64,000 bases of DNA from Warburgia ugandensis (GCA_035236585.1 CP141132.1:49355880-49419879), one strand, 5' to 3'. Positions 12,702-26,668 are shown, counted from the stretch's first letter. Notes: generated from the letters alone by a model not told the origin. Made by a program: numbers and translations.

Positions 12702-13813
12702 AGCTAGTTGATATTACGACTATCAAAATTTTAAAGGAGTCAACATCAATAGAAGGGGATCTAAATTGTCTAATGCATTAATCAAGTGTGACTTTGTGCG
12801 TATATAGGCAAATGGTAATTTTCTAGTGCAACCATAATCATTGACATCAATGTTAGGTATGCATTGCTCTAGGTTTATTTTAATTGTAGCATTTTGCAAA
12901 TTTGGGTCATCATAACCATGCACATTTACAGGTTTTTTAGGCAAGAAGTTGCATGCTTCTTATGTTTAAGTCTTGCTAAACCCAAGAGATAGTTGTATGT
13001 ATTATGTAACCTTAACGAATCGATTTATAGACATAAGTTACTAAATTACTCATGCCATTTTTTTGGATAGTTTGAAAATAAATTATGTTAAAAAGAGTTT
13101 TAAGGTCCTTACCCTGACATTTGACATTGAGTGTCTCAAAGCTCTAATGAAGATTTGTCTAAAAAAAACTATTGTGAATCCAACTCCTTAATACATTTGT
13201 TAGGATTTAGATGATTGTCTTCAATGATAGTAAGAACCAAATTATGATCAATGAAGAACCAAATTTCTAGCTTCCACCAGACTTATAATAGTCAATATGG
13301 AAAGTTGATGTAGATATACACCACGACAAACAAAGTGATTTGTATAGCCTTCTAAAGTTGAGCCTCCTTTATCATAGGTGCAAAAAAATAAAGAAGCATG
13401 ATTCTATATTGATTCTAGCATGGATTGATCTTATCACAATCCAATACAACTCTTGTATTGTTTTGTGAATGTTGTTCTCTTATGGTTGCATAGAGATGCA
13501 ATATGATCTCACTTCTTTCTTTTTTTAGTTTTCTTAAGCTATTTTGTTTTGGAGGAGTCAAATTACATTTCCTAGTGTTCTAGAGTAACTTATGGCTTGC
13601 AAATCTTATTTAGATCTCTAAATTCTTTATGTAATTGAAAATCATGATATGTTTTTGGCTATTGTGAGATAGTCTTCCTTAAGCTTAAAGTTTCACTTGA
13701 ATAGTCATGAATTGTTATATGATCCTAACTTAATAGGCCATCTAGGAAGGGGCATTCTTAAACAAGTAATTGTCTTACAGCTCTATCAGTTTGCGGTAGA
13801 CATTCGATAAAAG
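12702..13813. other. Unassigned AT-rich sequence
   Basis: No feature supported. Some minus-strand fragments look vaguely coding but no family could be named. Confidence 0.4.
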
Positions 13814-14157
13814 TGTAATGACCCGAGTCTCAATAGTACATATATTGTCCGCTTTGGCCTAAGCCTCACAGTTTTGCTATTCCCCATAGGAAAAAAGACG
13901 TATCTACTGAGAGGGATACCCAAGCCTTATAACTAGCCCAGACTTCTTCTTCCTCGGCAATGTGGGACTAAACTCTCAGGATCACTTAAAGCCTACCATT
14001 CTCTAGCTCGACATCCTCCCTTTGAGACCACCCTCTATGCTTCCTCTTGTCCCCTTAAGGAACAATTGTCCCTGCATGTGACCACTCTTTCGGCCCACTG
14101 AGCAACAATGTGTCGTCTAGGCCAACCATCATGAGGGGTTCTCGCTCTATTACCAAT
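13814..14157 (-). mobile_element. TRIM-like repeat with initiator-tRNA-Met PBS-like end
   Basis: On the plus strand it opens TGTAATGACCCGAG, has the phrase ATTGTCCGCTTTGGCCTAAG and ATGTGGGACTAAA, and ends GCTCTATTACCAAT. On the minus strand that end reads TTGGTAATAGAGC, 10 of 12 positions of the initiator tRNA-Met primer site TGGTATCAGAGC. These phrases are recalled from a short repeat common across angiosperms, in the TRIM size range. The classification rests on memory of that repeat, and the second terminal repeat was not found. It abuts LTR D directly. Confidence 0.5.
14144..14155 (-). other. Primer-binding-site-like sequence (tRNA-iMet) next to LTR D
   Basis: Minus-strand TGGTAATAGAGC begins two bases beyond the end of LTR D (14158), the normal PBS spacing. 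Mismatches to TGGTATCAGAGC are at positions 6 and 7. Confidence 0.6.
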
Positions 14158-16206
14158 TGTGACTATTTGGGTTTTTCAAATGCCTTTTTGTAATTATTTT
14201 AGAAAGGCAAAATCCCTATCTTAAAATTCTTTTAGAAAACAAATAGAGAAAATATTTTTCTTTGAAGAGACTATCCTAAAAGGCCCAAGTGTCATCTCAC
14301 TAGTCAAAACACATGCATAAGTTCTGAAACCAAACATTTGTATGTTCAAAAATATAACAAGTCAAAACTTATCATTTCCTAGAATTCTATCCAGTTAGAA
14401 CCCATAGTCTAATATGCATTAAATATATTCAAATGTGTCTAAACTAATTACCATAGTTACATAACCACTCAATCATTTTAGAATATTTATAAAATGAATA
14501 GAAACATCATGGACAAACGTACATCATTGATACTCTCTCTACCTACTCATGGCGCCTTGCCTCAACACCCTTGCCACATTTATCTATAAAGTTGATAGGT
14601 GAGTATTGGGGAATATATTTAGTAGGTAAATCTAATATCACAAATATGAATCAAGATAAATATGCATCCATGCACTCAGGCATACAGTGAAACATTGTTA
14701 GGTATTGTCCCTAAGGTTTGTCAATATAAATTCATAATGCATCAGTTGCATACATTTCAAGCATTTCATCAAAGATTTCAATTCAGCCAAGTACAACATA
14801 ATTACAAGAGTAATATGATATGTTACTGTAAAAAAATCCACATCAAACATGTGTGCAAATGGATGATAAAATAGTTAAGCACTAGAATATCAATTTAAAT
14901 CAATTATAGGAAAATCCATATCAATTTATGAAAATCATATTAGCTCTCAAATGGTCTAAGACATCGTCATGCCCAATGGCCTAGGGTATTTATGACCATA
15001 TCACTTGCATGGTGCCTTAAAAAACCAACCCACGACAATTGCCCTATAATGGGACACCAAAACACTATAGCAACTATCCTATAATGGGACATCAAAACAC
15101 TATAACAATTGCCCAAATGTGGAACAATGAAATGAAAAGAATACATGAATCACTATGTTGTAGCAATGGCCCAATCGTAGGACAATGTGTGCTCAAACAC
15201 TGACATCAACTACTTGAGACTTATCATTATCTTGCATAGGAGGAGAATGGATTGCGTAGTGTGGCCTTCCCATGATGCCACACCCAAAGTTTAGCCACCT
15301 GGGCTTGATGTCAAAATATCAACTTTCAGAAGATGAGTGGCCAATCCTACAATCCTCCTATCATAGTGTCCACCAGACAAAAGTGCATGACTAAAAAAAA
15401 ATCAAATAGAGTTTTCCCTGTTTATTGTACAGTGTGCATTTAATGCATGTGATGCAATTCACTTGATAATCATAGTTTAATATTCAATTAAAATAGTGAT
15501 TTTCTCCTAAATGACTCATTCACAGATAATTCAAGATTTTTCACATAATTTAAGTGACAAGGATACTATTTTTCAACCTCAAAGAGAATCATCAACTACA
15601 ATTTAAATGTAACAATCAAATGCATTAAGCAAAACAATACATAACTGCAATTATTCTAAAAACTTAGGAACCTTAGAATTACCTACCATGATCTAACAGT
15701 TCAAATTCACTGGCATCAATCATGAATCAATTTGGGTGTTTGATCGATGATTAGGAATTACTGATCATGGCTTTTATCATCAATAGAGCATCAATTTGAC
15801 AAGTATGGTATAAATGTCATAGCATAGTCTCTCAATTGTAGATTTCTATGTACTAAAATCCTAAATTGAACATTCAAATTGTCCCTGATATGTTGTTCAA
15901 CCTCATATCATAAAAATATAGATGTTGGCAAAATCAATTTCACATATCAATGGTCTTCAGACCTAGATCACATGGATTTAAATGTTGGAGTGATTAGATT
16001 TAAAAATTAACAGTTCAATAAGATTTTATACATATAACAAGCTTTTGATCCATCATTCTTAACCCAAATCATCATTTACATGTAATTAATATTATTAGAT
16101 TCATAGATCCACTCTATCATCATGTTTTCAATGGTCAGGCTTGTAGATCTAGGACATTCACTAATACATCATGTTCAGATAAAAAATTCAATGGTCGAAT
16201 GATCTC

Positions 16207-18897
16207 TGATGAGTGTTCAATTTTGTATAAAAAGTACCCAATTAATACACATGTGTTATAAAAAATATATATATATAGTGTTAATTTTATGTTTTTTTTA
16301 AATTTGTAACACATGCATTTTTTTACCTAATAACTCTAAAATTTGATATTTTGTAGGTTCAAAGGCTAATCAAGAGTAAGTATGTGAATACTTATATTTT
16401 TTAATGATTAATTTGGATTTCTTATCTTTTGTAGGTGATGGGAAGGTAATCCAATGGTTGAGATTGATCGAGATAAGAATTGGAGTCATGCATGAAGTTT
16501 CCAAATCTAACTAGGAGACTTAAGGAAGCCAAGACCTAAATTCAAAGAATGATCAAGGATCAAGATTATCTCTAAGCAAGAAAAGAAGCAATTAAAGAAC
16601 CTAAAGGTGCTTAAAATGGGCATATGCACTGCAGCCATTCAAGCCACCTTAGTCATATAAGCCATGAGAGAAGGTGACAAGTTAAGGAGTGAAACCAAGC
16701 CATCAAATCCAAAGGTGTGAGCCATGAAGCCAAGCCAAATGAGGCCTCAAAGTGAGCCATCCAAGCTACTTAATTGAAGACTACATGGAGTGATGCTATT
16801 GGAGGACAATTTCACTCAATTTTCCTAATATAATAGTGGTATTTTAAGAGGATAATTAGGTGATTATCTTGTTGACAAGTAAGTATGCATGTGGACCAAT
16901 GAGAAGAGCCCACCTCTAATTCCTTTTTTCTCATTTTTCCCACCATTTTATCTCTCCACCTCATCCCTAAGTGTCCCATGATTTTACCCAAGTGGGTGGA
17001 CACTTATCTAGGTAGGTGACGCCTCCCACCTTCTTAGGAAGCCACCTATCCAACCGCCACTCCACCACACCATCTCTATCCTTATCTTCCCCACCATCCT
17101 CATCCCATCTCTCATTCTCCTTCCCACACAAGGAACTCCATGTGAGACACCTATGGAATTAGGAGCTCCACACCAATCTCCTTAGAAAATGGCTTCCCAC
17201 TTCGCTCCTTGATGATACACATGTTGCTTATGTTATCTCCATCATCTCATCATCCAAATTTGATCCGAGGGCTACCATCCACACCTCACCCTTATTTCTT
17301 TCTATCTGTCCTATCTCTCTCCACCTTTTTCCCAACTCCCTTTCCAATTCCAGAAGGCTTTCCTTGATTTTTACAAGGAGATGCCCCCTCCTAAAAAAGT
17401 GGTGTCTCTCCCACCTTATCCCCCTCTTCGATGTCCTTAGTTGTCCTAGGTTACTAATTTAGTTGTCCAATCCCTTCATGCTTCGTAACCACTCTCTGAT
17501 CTCATGTTTCACTCCCCTAGGGTGTCCTTTAGATAGCAGCCAAACCATATAAATGTGGGGAGGAGTTTCACGCGAATGGGAGAACGCACCTTCCTAAGAC
17601 GGAGGCATCTCCACCCTTCTCTCCTTCCAAAAATCTTCAATGACTTCTTCCTTGTTGTAGCCTTCTTCTCCAGCCATTCCATAACCTTTTCTTTATTTTT
17701 TTTCTCTCTTTGAAGTCATCAAAGTTTAGGCTAGTTGTCCCTTAGTTCTTTGTTTATTTGCCTTTGATTTATTACTTTGTTTTGATCTTTGATTCCATGC
17801 TTTAGTTACCTAGCTTTATTGTCTTGTTTCCAATGATTGTTGCCTCTTATGTTGTTCCTTAGATCCTTGAATCTAAAGGCTCTAACTCACTTTTAGTGAC
17901 AACCAAGAGAGTATAGCTATTAGATCAAATTCCTTGCCCATCTTTCTACGTAAATCTCCTTTCCCATTCCATAATTTCTTTTCCATCTTTTCCCCTTATT
18001 TTTCCTTAGATCTATCTAGGTTTACATAGATGATTATAGTTTCTTGATGGTTGTATGATTGAAGAAGTCCTTTGAATTACTTTTCTTGCTTAAGAAGGGT
18101 GTGCACACCCCATTGGAGGGTGCACACCAATCTTGCACCACTCTTGTAACCAAAGGACTTCAATCAATGAATTTACATGCTTCAATGTTACTTTTGTGCT
18201 GTTATGGTTCCTTTGGATGCGTTCAATTTAATTTTTCATGGCTGTTAAGATGTTCATTCCATGCTTAGATTACATGTATACCATTACAAATGAAGAGTGC
18301 ATTTAGTTTCCATAGGAAGCACACTAGACTCATGCACACAAACCCATGGTTTTGAGGTATTTTCTCCTTAGATAATTGATTGACTTAGATTAGATTTCAT
18401 GCTTTAATTCTAGCTTCACTCATGCATCCCATGTTAGATTAGTTTACATCTTAATTCATGCATATTTTCATGTTCCATTCATGTATCTTAATTACTTTGT
18501 TTCTTGCATTCTTTTTAGTTTAGTTTCATGTGCACCATGTTGTTTAGTTATTTCCTTAAGTCTTGCATGTTTTATTATTTATCTTAGTCATGTTCAGGGT
18601 TATTTGAGTAGTGTTCAACTTTAGTAGCATGTTAGGATAGTTTAAGATAGTTTCCATGTTTAGTTTTAGGTTTAGGAAATTGCTATTTTAGTAAGTTTCT
18701 AATTCCATTCATTTGTGGTTTCTATGTTAGTTTAAAGAGTTAGTCTATGTTAAAAACCACCTTCTTTGGCTAGTAAGATAATTTAAATAAGCATCCACCT
18801 AACATAAAATTGTGAGGTTCCTCATGGGATCGACCTCACTCATGTGCATTTACTACAATGAATTCGTGCGCTTGGAAGTTAATTAAAACATACACCA
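16207..18897 (+). repeat. 5' LTR of the LARD-like element
   Basis: 2691 bp, TGATGAGTG to TACACCA. It carries a transcribed-looking pyrimidine-rich middle and ends six bases before the PBS. Aligns with 23242-25975 along its whole length, with scattered substitutions and small indels. Confidence 0.92.
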
Positions 18898-18903
18898 AGT
18901 TTT

Positions 18904-18921
18904 TGGTGCCATTGCCAGGGA
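18904..18921 (+). other. Primer-binding site, tRNA-Asp type
   Basis: TGGTGCCATTGCCAGGGA matches the complement of the plant tRNA-Asp 3' end at 15 of 18 positions. All three mismatches are CG sites turned to TG or CA, the mark of methylcytosine deamination. Confidence 0.85.
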
Positions 18922-19805
18922 ATCACAATGGATTTGTCATGAACCTTAATTTAGATTATTTACCTCTAGTCTAGGTATAGGATGCATTAGATTATCATTT
19001 TGCATCATTTTTGCATTTGTTGCTAAATCCTCATAAATTGACCATATTTTGTTTGATTTTGTGCTAGGAGAAATTGGCAAAGGAGCTGTGGCGATCCTGT
19101 GGGCCAAAGCTAGATTAAGGCTTTATTGCTTTCTTATATTAAGGTTTTGAGTGAAACTTGTAGTGAGCCCCATTGTATTTGCCACTTTATTATTCAATTT
19201 TAGATGGGTTATACCAATACATGGCTAGTGTAGAGCATGGCGTCCACAACTTGATCTTCATCGAAACCCCCATTGTAAGTATCCTTCACTCACCTTTTAT
19301 TTTTCTAGTATAGTTGCATTTAGTATATATTGCATTTGAATGGTAGTGTAACTTATATAGAATAGGATCATTCATGATAATGGTTGCATTTTATTTAGGA
19401 CTATTGCATTAGTTTTTACACCTATTTAACAAGGGATAGACTAAGTTAGGCTATAATTAAGGCATAGGTTGTCCGATTATAGTGTATTGTCTACTGAGGT
19501 GAGAACCCTTTGTTAGATAGCATATGGGTAGGCATTAGCTTGCTTTTTTTGTATTGCATTGCATATTTAAAAGCTTTATGGTGGAATGGATGACAATGAT
19601 AGTAAGGGCCCACAAGAACCCTCGTTAAGATAAGGATTGAATTTCATTACCAAATCCTTGGCCCACCTAGTTAAATCAATTAAATTCCTCGTATGTTTAC
19701 TATTCCAGCCCTTGAGCATAATTTAAAATTAAGTAGCAAAAGACTTAGGATTTTGGAACTCGTAGGAACCTTTTTGAAGGGTTAGATCTATTGTCATTAC
19801 AATGG

Positions 19806-19961
19806 CTTCTAAGCATCATGGTTATAGTGGGTATTCAAAATCTAAGTGATTTTCTCACGACTTCCATTGATGTTGGTTGAGGTCTTCTAAGCATCATGGT
19901 TATAGTGGGTATTCAAAATCTAAGTGATTTTCTCACAACTTCCATTGATGTTGGTTGAGGT
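19806..19961 (+). repeat. 78-bp tandem duplication
   Basis: Copy 1 at 19806-19883 and copy 2 at 19884-19961 differ at one position (CTCACGACTT versus CTCACAACTT). The high identity implies a recent duplication within an otherwise decayed element. Confidence 0.95.
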
Positions 19962-20259
19962 CTAAATACCTCCTAACATGAGGATTGTAGTAACCACTTT
20001 AGAGAATAACCTAACTAGATAGCAATAATTGAGCTTGAATAAGAGGAGCTGTCTAGATTTAAGTCTAAAAGCAACCATCATATGCATTATCAAAGATAAT
20101 AAATTAAGCTCATAAGTAATTAGGATTTGGTTGGGCATCATATAGAGTTAGTAGTACCATTTAGGTTGTATCATATAGTTAGGGTTTTCCATGAAAAATC
20201 ATAAAAAAGTGCTCATTCATCATATACAATGATTTGTTTCGTTGTATATAAAGGTTAAG

Positions 20260-21530
20260 TACAATGACCTATCAAGAAAGGGATTGTCTACCACAAATGT
20301 CATACTATTTCACTCCTAAGCTGTTACATTATGGGGCTATGTATGAGATAGAGACAAGAGATACTCTTGATCTATTTAATTCATTTGATAGAATGGCCAC
20401 TAAACAGAGAGGATGGAAAGTCTGATGAATAGGTTTAATTCTTTCAAGCAAGATCAATAGCCTTAATATGACAATTTCTACACCTATTCTAACCCACAAT
20501 ATTCCACTACTTCATGGCCATTAATGAATACTATTAGGAGTAAGTGGATGCACCTACTAAATTCACACACCCTAGCAATAAAAATTATCTCGAGATAAAA
20601 TATCAAGACTATAATGAAGGGGCTAAGCATCATGAACAACCATGATCTCAGGATTACTAATATCAAGAAGAACCATCATGGTCTTACCCTAATCCACCCA
20701 ACCAGAACTATCCTAATTATTAAGAACAAACATCATGGGTTCAACTTGTGTAACCCTTTTTCAGTCCCCCAATGCTACAACAATATCATCCATATGAGTT
20801 GTGTCCTCTACAATAGAAGGAATAGTAATTAGAAGAGATTCAAAATCAAGAAAGTATGTAATGACTTTGAAATAATGGATCAAAATTAAGCTATAGTTAA
20901 AAATTGGTTGAGAAAATGAAATAAGTGAGGGAGGAGAGTGAAAAAATATGCGAAAGAATTTCAAGATGGGAATTATAATCCATTCCTGCTGAGCCTCAAA
21001 GTTTTTTGCCACCCTTGCCCATTTGTATTGATACGAGGATGGACATATATTATGATCATTTTAAACTAGAAAGTCCATAATCATCCTTGCCCCTCCAACC
21101 CATATTCACTCAAGTCATGTCTTATTTATTTTTATAATTTTGATGAAGACACATGCATTGATGAAGTGAATGATTTATTAGATACCACGCCGTTAATGGT
21201 CACTTCTCAATTAATTGCAAGACCAAGACCACCTACAGACCCTGAAATTCAAATGAGTTGTGCAGTGTAGAAGAAGTACCCAGTTAGGACCTACATCCCT
21301 TATTTGATCAAACACAATATAATAATATGGGTTCACCTGAAACCCTAAATATGTCTAAAGAGTAGGAATAAGAAGAGTCAATTAGTGTACTAGCCCTACA
21401 TCAACCATCCATAGGGTACACATTAGAAAATACTAAGGGTTTAAGCCTAACTATGTCTATGCCTTTAATAATACAAGAACAACCTTTTAGAGAGATACAA
21501 AGCCAACTTATACCCAATTTGAGGAAAATG
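20260..21530 (+). pseudogene. Decayed gag-like ORF of the LARD-like element
   Basis: Frames shift but keep protein-like wording: a Pro/Tyr/Asn/Gln-rich stretch near 20670-20740 (SYPNPPNQNYPNY) and an acidic segment near 21135-21240 (FDEDTCIDEVNDLLDTTPL) with several in-frame stops. I do not recognise a named domain; no zinc knuckle or protease was seen. It may be the last trace of a gag-like product carried by this family. Confidence 0.35.
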
Positions 21531-22060
21531 TAAGGGAGAAGGAGGAAAAAGGTGAACACAGTATAATAGTCAATGTTATCCTACAATTTGGTCAAGAATG
21601 GGACAATTCATCTCAAATTGGTCCTAAGATATTTAAATTCATGATAATTCATGTTGTCATTATATTACCACCAACTCAATTTTCAAGGTGGAGGAAGTAT
21701 ATTGACTACGATGGAATACTAAAAATGGGAGATCATTAGTGTAGTCCCACTAAACTCAAAATCGTGTTAGTCTATTGTGTTATATTGTTGCCACCACCAA
21801 ATATTTCAAGGTGGAGAATGTATATAAACCAGCTCACAATTCTAAAGTGGCATGAAAAATCCCACATTTCATTGTTAGGTTTAGGATTAGGAAAAATTAG
21901 GTTAACTAGTTAGGTCTAGGACTAAGGTAGAGTAGAATACTTATAGGATATGTTTGGCCAAAGATATATAATTTGGTCCTCACTAAGAGGCAACCCAGGG
22001 TTTTTAGAGTCTCATTGTTATGCGCTACCCATTCATCATATAGATGCCTACATTTTTAAA

Positions 22061-22095
22061 ACATTGAGGACAATGTTTAGTTCTAGTTGGGGGTG
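22061..22095 (+). other. Hairpin plus G-rich tract near the interior 3' end
   Basis: ACATTG AGGA CAATGT (22061-22076) is a perfect 6-bp inverted repeat with a 4-nt loop, followed by TTGGGGGTG (22087-22095). I recall this arrangement near the ends of many plant Athila/Tat-type and LARD interiors. Here the LTR starts about 1.15 kb later, so a second purine stretch next to the LTR (GGTTGAGGTG, 23232-23241) may be the true polypurine tract. Confidence 0.6.
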
Positions 22096-23241
22096 TAGAT
22101 ATATGCATGAGATTTCTAAGCTTTTCTTACATTTTTGGAAATAAAAAAAATTATGATAAGTTCCTTTATAAAGATGAGAATTTAATTTTTTGAATATTCT
22201 ACTATCTTTTGAACTTTAGGTTATTAATAGAATTGTATACAATTAGTTTACTATTTTATCCTTTTTCTATAATATTTTATAGAAATTTAACTCAAAATAT
22301 TAATTGCACAAAATATCTATATATAATTTTAAGTTGAAGAGAAAATATAGCTTAGAAATCCTGAAGAATATTTGTGGAGACTAATAACCTAAGTGAGCTT
22401 TAGATCCATTCTTCCTTTTCTGAGGGTTACATAAATTCAAATTTTTCTTCAACAGACATTAGTTTTTAATTGATCTCATTATTCTTCATCTTGGTCAACT
22501 ATTGAGAAATCATAAAAGATTATATGATATATCTCTTAAGTTTATGATTATTGTTAAGTTAAATGAACCCTAGGAAATTATAAAGGCCATCCTTATTTAA
22601 CCTAAGCCTTTAGCCTTTCCTATGTTATTTTCCACTAGTTAAACACATTGAGCCTTTAAAATAAGCTTTTTTCTTTGTCAAACAAATAACCTTTACCCAT
22701 ATTGAACCCCTAAAATATACTTGATGAACAACATTCTACTCGCATAGTACTTAGAGATATAAACCTTTTCTAGTGACTTCTTTCTAAGTGACAAGAATAT
22801 CCTATGAATTGAAGTCAAAGCATACATTTGGACAATAATTTAGGTTATGTTTAACTTAGAAATTGCTAATTATATAAATTTGCTATAGCTAAAGTTTAAT
22901 AAAATAATGAGATATCTTTAGCATGATGGTAAGATCTTGAACCTTTTTATTCACCTTTATTAGCCCTCTAAAGTTAGGTATTTAATATAAATTGAATAGG
23001 AGAAAATTTTCTCGGATGAATAAAGGACTTTCCTACAAAAATTTTGAGAATTTTGTGAGTATATTCACTATAAACCGTCACAAGGCCTAACTTGTCCACT
23101 ATAGGTAACCTAGGGATTTAACGGCTTGTTGTATATGCTACATGCTATCGAGAGTACCTATGAAAGTGGTAATTTGTATCAATTCTGTAAAATAATTTTT
23201 TGCATGTTTTGTTCGAGACTAGTAAAATGCTGGTTGAGGTG

Positions 23242-25975
23242 TGATGAGTGTTCAATTTTGTATAAAAAGCACACAATTAGTAGTCGTGTGTTACAAAATA
23301 TAGTATTAATTGTTGGGATTCTGAAAATTTGTATCACATGCATTTTCTGACCTAATAACTCTAAAGTTTGATATTTTGTGCATTCATAGGCTAATCCAGA
23401 ATAACTATGTAAATAATTATATATTTTTAGGATTTAATTAGGATTTCTTATCTTTTGCAAGTGATGGGAAGGCAATCCAATAGTCAAGATTAATCGACAT
23501 AAGAATTGGAGCTATGCATGAGGTTTCCTAATCTAACTAGAAAACTTAAGGAAGCCAAGGCATAGATCCAAAGAATGATCAAGGATCAAGATTATCTCTA
23601 GGGCAAGCAAAGAAGCAATTAAAGAAGCCAAAGGTGCTTAAAATGGGCCCCTGCACAAGCCAAGCATTTCTCTACCTTTCTATGGGAGCCATTCAAGCCA
23701 CCTTAGCCATATATAGTCATGAGAGAAGGTGACAACTAAGAAGTAAAGCCAAGCCATCAAAGCCAAGGGTGTGAGCCGTGAAATCAAACCAAATGATCCC
23801 TCAAAGTGAGACATCTAAGATACTTAAGCCAAGACTACATGGAGTGATGCTATTGGAGGAGAATTTCACTCAAAATTTCTAATATAATAGTGGTATTTTA
23901 AGAGGATAATTAGGTGATTATCTTGTAGACAAGTAAGAATGTATGTGGACCAATGATAAGAGCCCACCTCTAACTCCTTTTTTCTCATTTTCGCCACCAT
24001 TTTCTCTCTCTCCATCTCACTTTACCTCAGCCTAAGTGTCCCAAGATTTTACCCAAGTGGAAGGACACTTATCTAGGTAGGTGACACCTCCCAACTTCTT
24101 AGGAAACCACCAGCCAACTGCCACTCCACCTCACCATCTATATCCTTATCTTCCTCACCATCCTCATCCCATCTCTCATTCTCCACCCCACTCACGGAAC
24201 TCCACATGAGACACCTATGGAGTTAGGAGTTCCATGATAATCTCCTTAGAAATTGCCATCCCACTTCCCTCCTTGATGTCACACATGTTGCTTATGATAT
24301 CTCCATCATCTCACCATCCAAATTTGATCCAAAGGTTACCATCCACACCTCACCCTTATCGCTTTCTCTCTTTCCTATCTCTCTCCACCTTTTTCCCAAC
24401 TCTCTTTCAAAATCCATAAGGCTTTCCATGATTTACAAGGGGGAGATGCCTCCTCCTAAAATCTTGGCGTCTCCCACCTTATCCCCCTCTTCGGTGTCCT
24501 TAGTTGTCCTAGGTTACTAATTTAGCTGTCCAATCCCTTCATGCTTCGTAACCACTCTCTGATCTCATGCTTCACTCCCTTAAGGTTTCTTTTAGATAGC
24601 AGCCAAACCATATAAAGGTGGGGAGGAGTTTCACGTGAATGGGAGAAGGGGAGAACACACCTTCCTAATGAGGAGGCGTATCCACCCTGGTCTCCTTCCA
24701 AAAGTCTTCAATGCCTTCTTCCTTGTAACATCCTTCTTCTCTAGCCCTTCCACACCCTTTTCCTTGATTTGTTTTCTCTATTTGAAGTTTTCAAAGCTCA
24801 GGCTAGTTGTCTCTTAGTTCTTAGTTTATTTGCCTTTGATTTATTGCTTTGTTTTGATCTTTGATTCCATGCTTTAGTTTCCTAGCTTTATTGTCTCATT
24901 TCCTTTGATTGTTACCTCTTATTTTGTTCCTTAGATCCTTGAATATAAAGGTTATAACTCTCTTTTAGTGACAGCCAAGAGAGTATAGTTATTAGATCAA
25001 ATTCCAAGCTCATCTTTCTCCTTAAATCTCCTTGCCCATTCCATACTTTCTTTTCCATCTTTTCCCCTTGTTTTTCCTTAGATCTATCTTGGTTTACATA
25101 CATGCTTACAGTTGCTTGATGTTTGGATGATTGAAGAAGTCATTTTGGATTACTTTTTTTGTTTAAGAAGGGTGTGCACACCCCATTGGAGCATGCACAC
25201 CAATCTTGCACCACTCTTGTAACCAAGGTACTTCAATCAATAAACTTGCATGCTTCAATGTTACTTGTGAGCTGTTATGGTTCCTTTGGACTTTCAAATT
25301 TTCCATGGCTGTTAAGATGTCCATTCCATGCTTAGATTACATGCATACCATTACAGATGAAGAGTGCATTTAGTTTCCATAGAAAGCACACTAGAATCAG
25401 GCCCACAAACCCATGGTTTTAAGGTGTTTTATCCTTAGATAATTGCTTGACTTAGATTAGATTCTCGTGCTTTAATTCTAGTTTTATTCATGTATCCTAT
25501 GTTAGATTAGTTTACATCTTAGTTCATGCATATTTTCATGTTCCATTCATGCATCTTAATTAATTTGTTTCATGCATTCTTTTTAGTTTCGTTTCATGTA
25601 CACCATATTGTTTTGTTGTTTTCTTAAGTCTTGCATGTTTTATTATTTAGCTTAGTCATGTTTTAATGTTTAGCGTTATTTGAGAATTGTTCAACTTTAG
25701 TAGCCTATTAGGATAGTTTAAAATAGTTTCCATGCTTAGTTTTAGGTATAGAAAAGTGTTGTTTTTAGTAAGTTTCTAATTCCATTCATTTGTGGTTTCC
25801 ATGTTAGTTTAAAGCCTTAGTCTAGGTTAAAAACCATTTTCTTTGTCTAGCTTAGATAATGTAAATAAGAATCCACCTAAGACAAAACCATGAGATTCCT
25901 CATGGGATTGATTTCACTTGCGTGCATCTACTACAATAGATTTGTGCGCTTGCAAGTTAATTAAAACATGTACTA
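23242..25975 (+). repeat. 3' LTR of the LARD-like element
   Basis: 2734 bp, TGATGAGTG to ATGTACTA, where the last CA of the left LTR reads TA. Immediately followed by the ATCTC TSD. Collinear with 16207-18897. Confidence 0.92.
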
Positions 25976-26601
25976 ATCTCTAATTGAACTTTCATTAACA
26001 CGTGTGCGTATCTCAAGCAGCAAGAATTCTAAACATATAAAATTTTAATTATTAATTCTTTTGCAATTATCGGAATCTAGTCACAATCACTAGAGAAGAA
26101 CTACAAAACAGTCACAGTCACCAGAGAAGACAACCAAAAAATGGTCGCAGCTAGTGACCATTACATAGTGCTAAAAATGTAGAATTTCATGAAAATAAAT
26201 TATGGGTTTTTGTACATCTCCACTTCACCTTCATTCCCATGAAGTTTGAAGTGATTATGTCACTGTTTGGTTCTGAAAAGGGGGAAAACCCCAATGAAAA
26301 TGGCATTTTCCCAACTCAATCTACAATCTGGCTATGTTGCATGGTGTGTTTATTCCATCTACAACTGACCAAGTTGATGGATCATTGATTAGTTGCTATG
26401 GGCAATTCTTTCCCATGTGTGATGGCCAGTGGTGGAAAACTATCCACTAGCAGTCAATGGTGGGCATGTGTGCAAGATAAAGAGAGATGGAGAGAAAGAA
26501 AGGGAAAAGAGGGAAGCGAGAGGGAGAAATGGTGCACTCTCTGGGGTTTTCTACCTTGCACTGGTGGTGATGCTGCTGTTGATGGGTGAAGAAAGAATGA
26601 T

Positions 26602-26603
<2 letters not shown>

Positions 26604-26668
<65 letters not shown>
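26604..26668. repeat. (AG)32 microsatellite inside LTR D
   Basis: 65 bp of uninterrupted AG, preceded by purine-rich sequence from about 26478. Reading frames of Leu-Ser repeats across it are artefacts. Confidence 0.98.

Larger units (their letters stand above)
16207..25975 (+). mobile_element. Complete LARD-like non-autonomous LTR retrotransposon, 9769 bp
   Basis: Two long direct repeats (16207-18897 and 23242-25975) both begin TGATGAGTGTTCAATTTTG and share most of their sequence. The element is flanked by ATCTC at 16202-16206 and 25976-25980, a perfect 5-bp TSD that proves the limits. A PBS like tRNA-Asp follows the left LTR and a G-rich tract precedes the right. The 4.3-kb interior shows no reverse transcriptase, RNase H or integrase. 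This combination fits LARDs, and the tRNA-Asp-type PBS points to the Athila/Tat branch of Ty3/gypsy as the likely helper. It inserted into LTR D. Confidence 0.92.
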
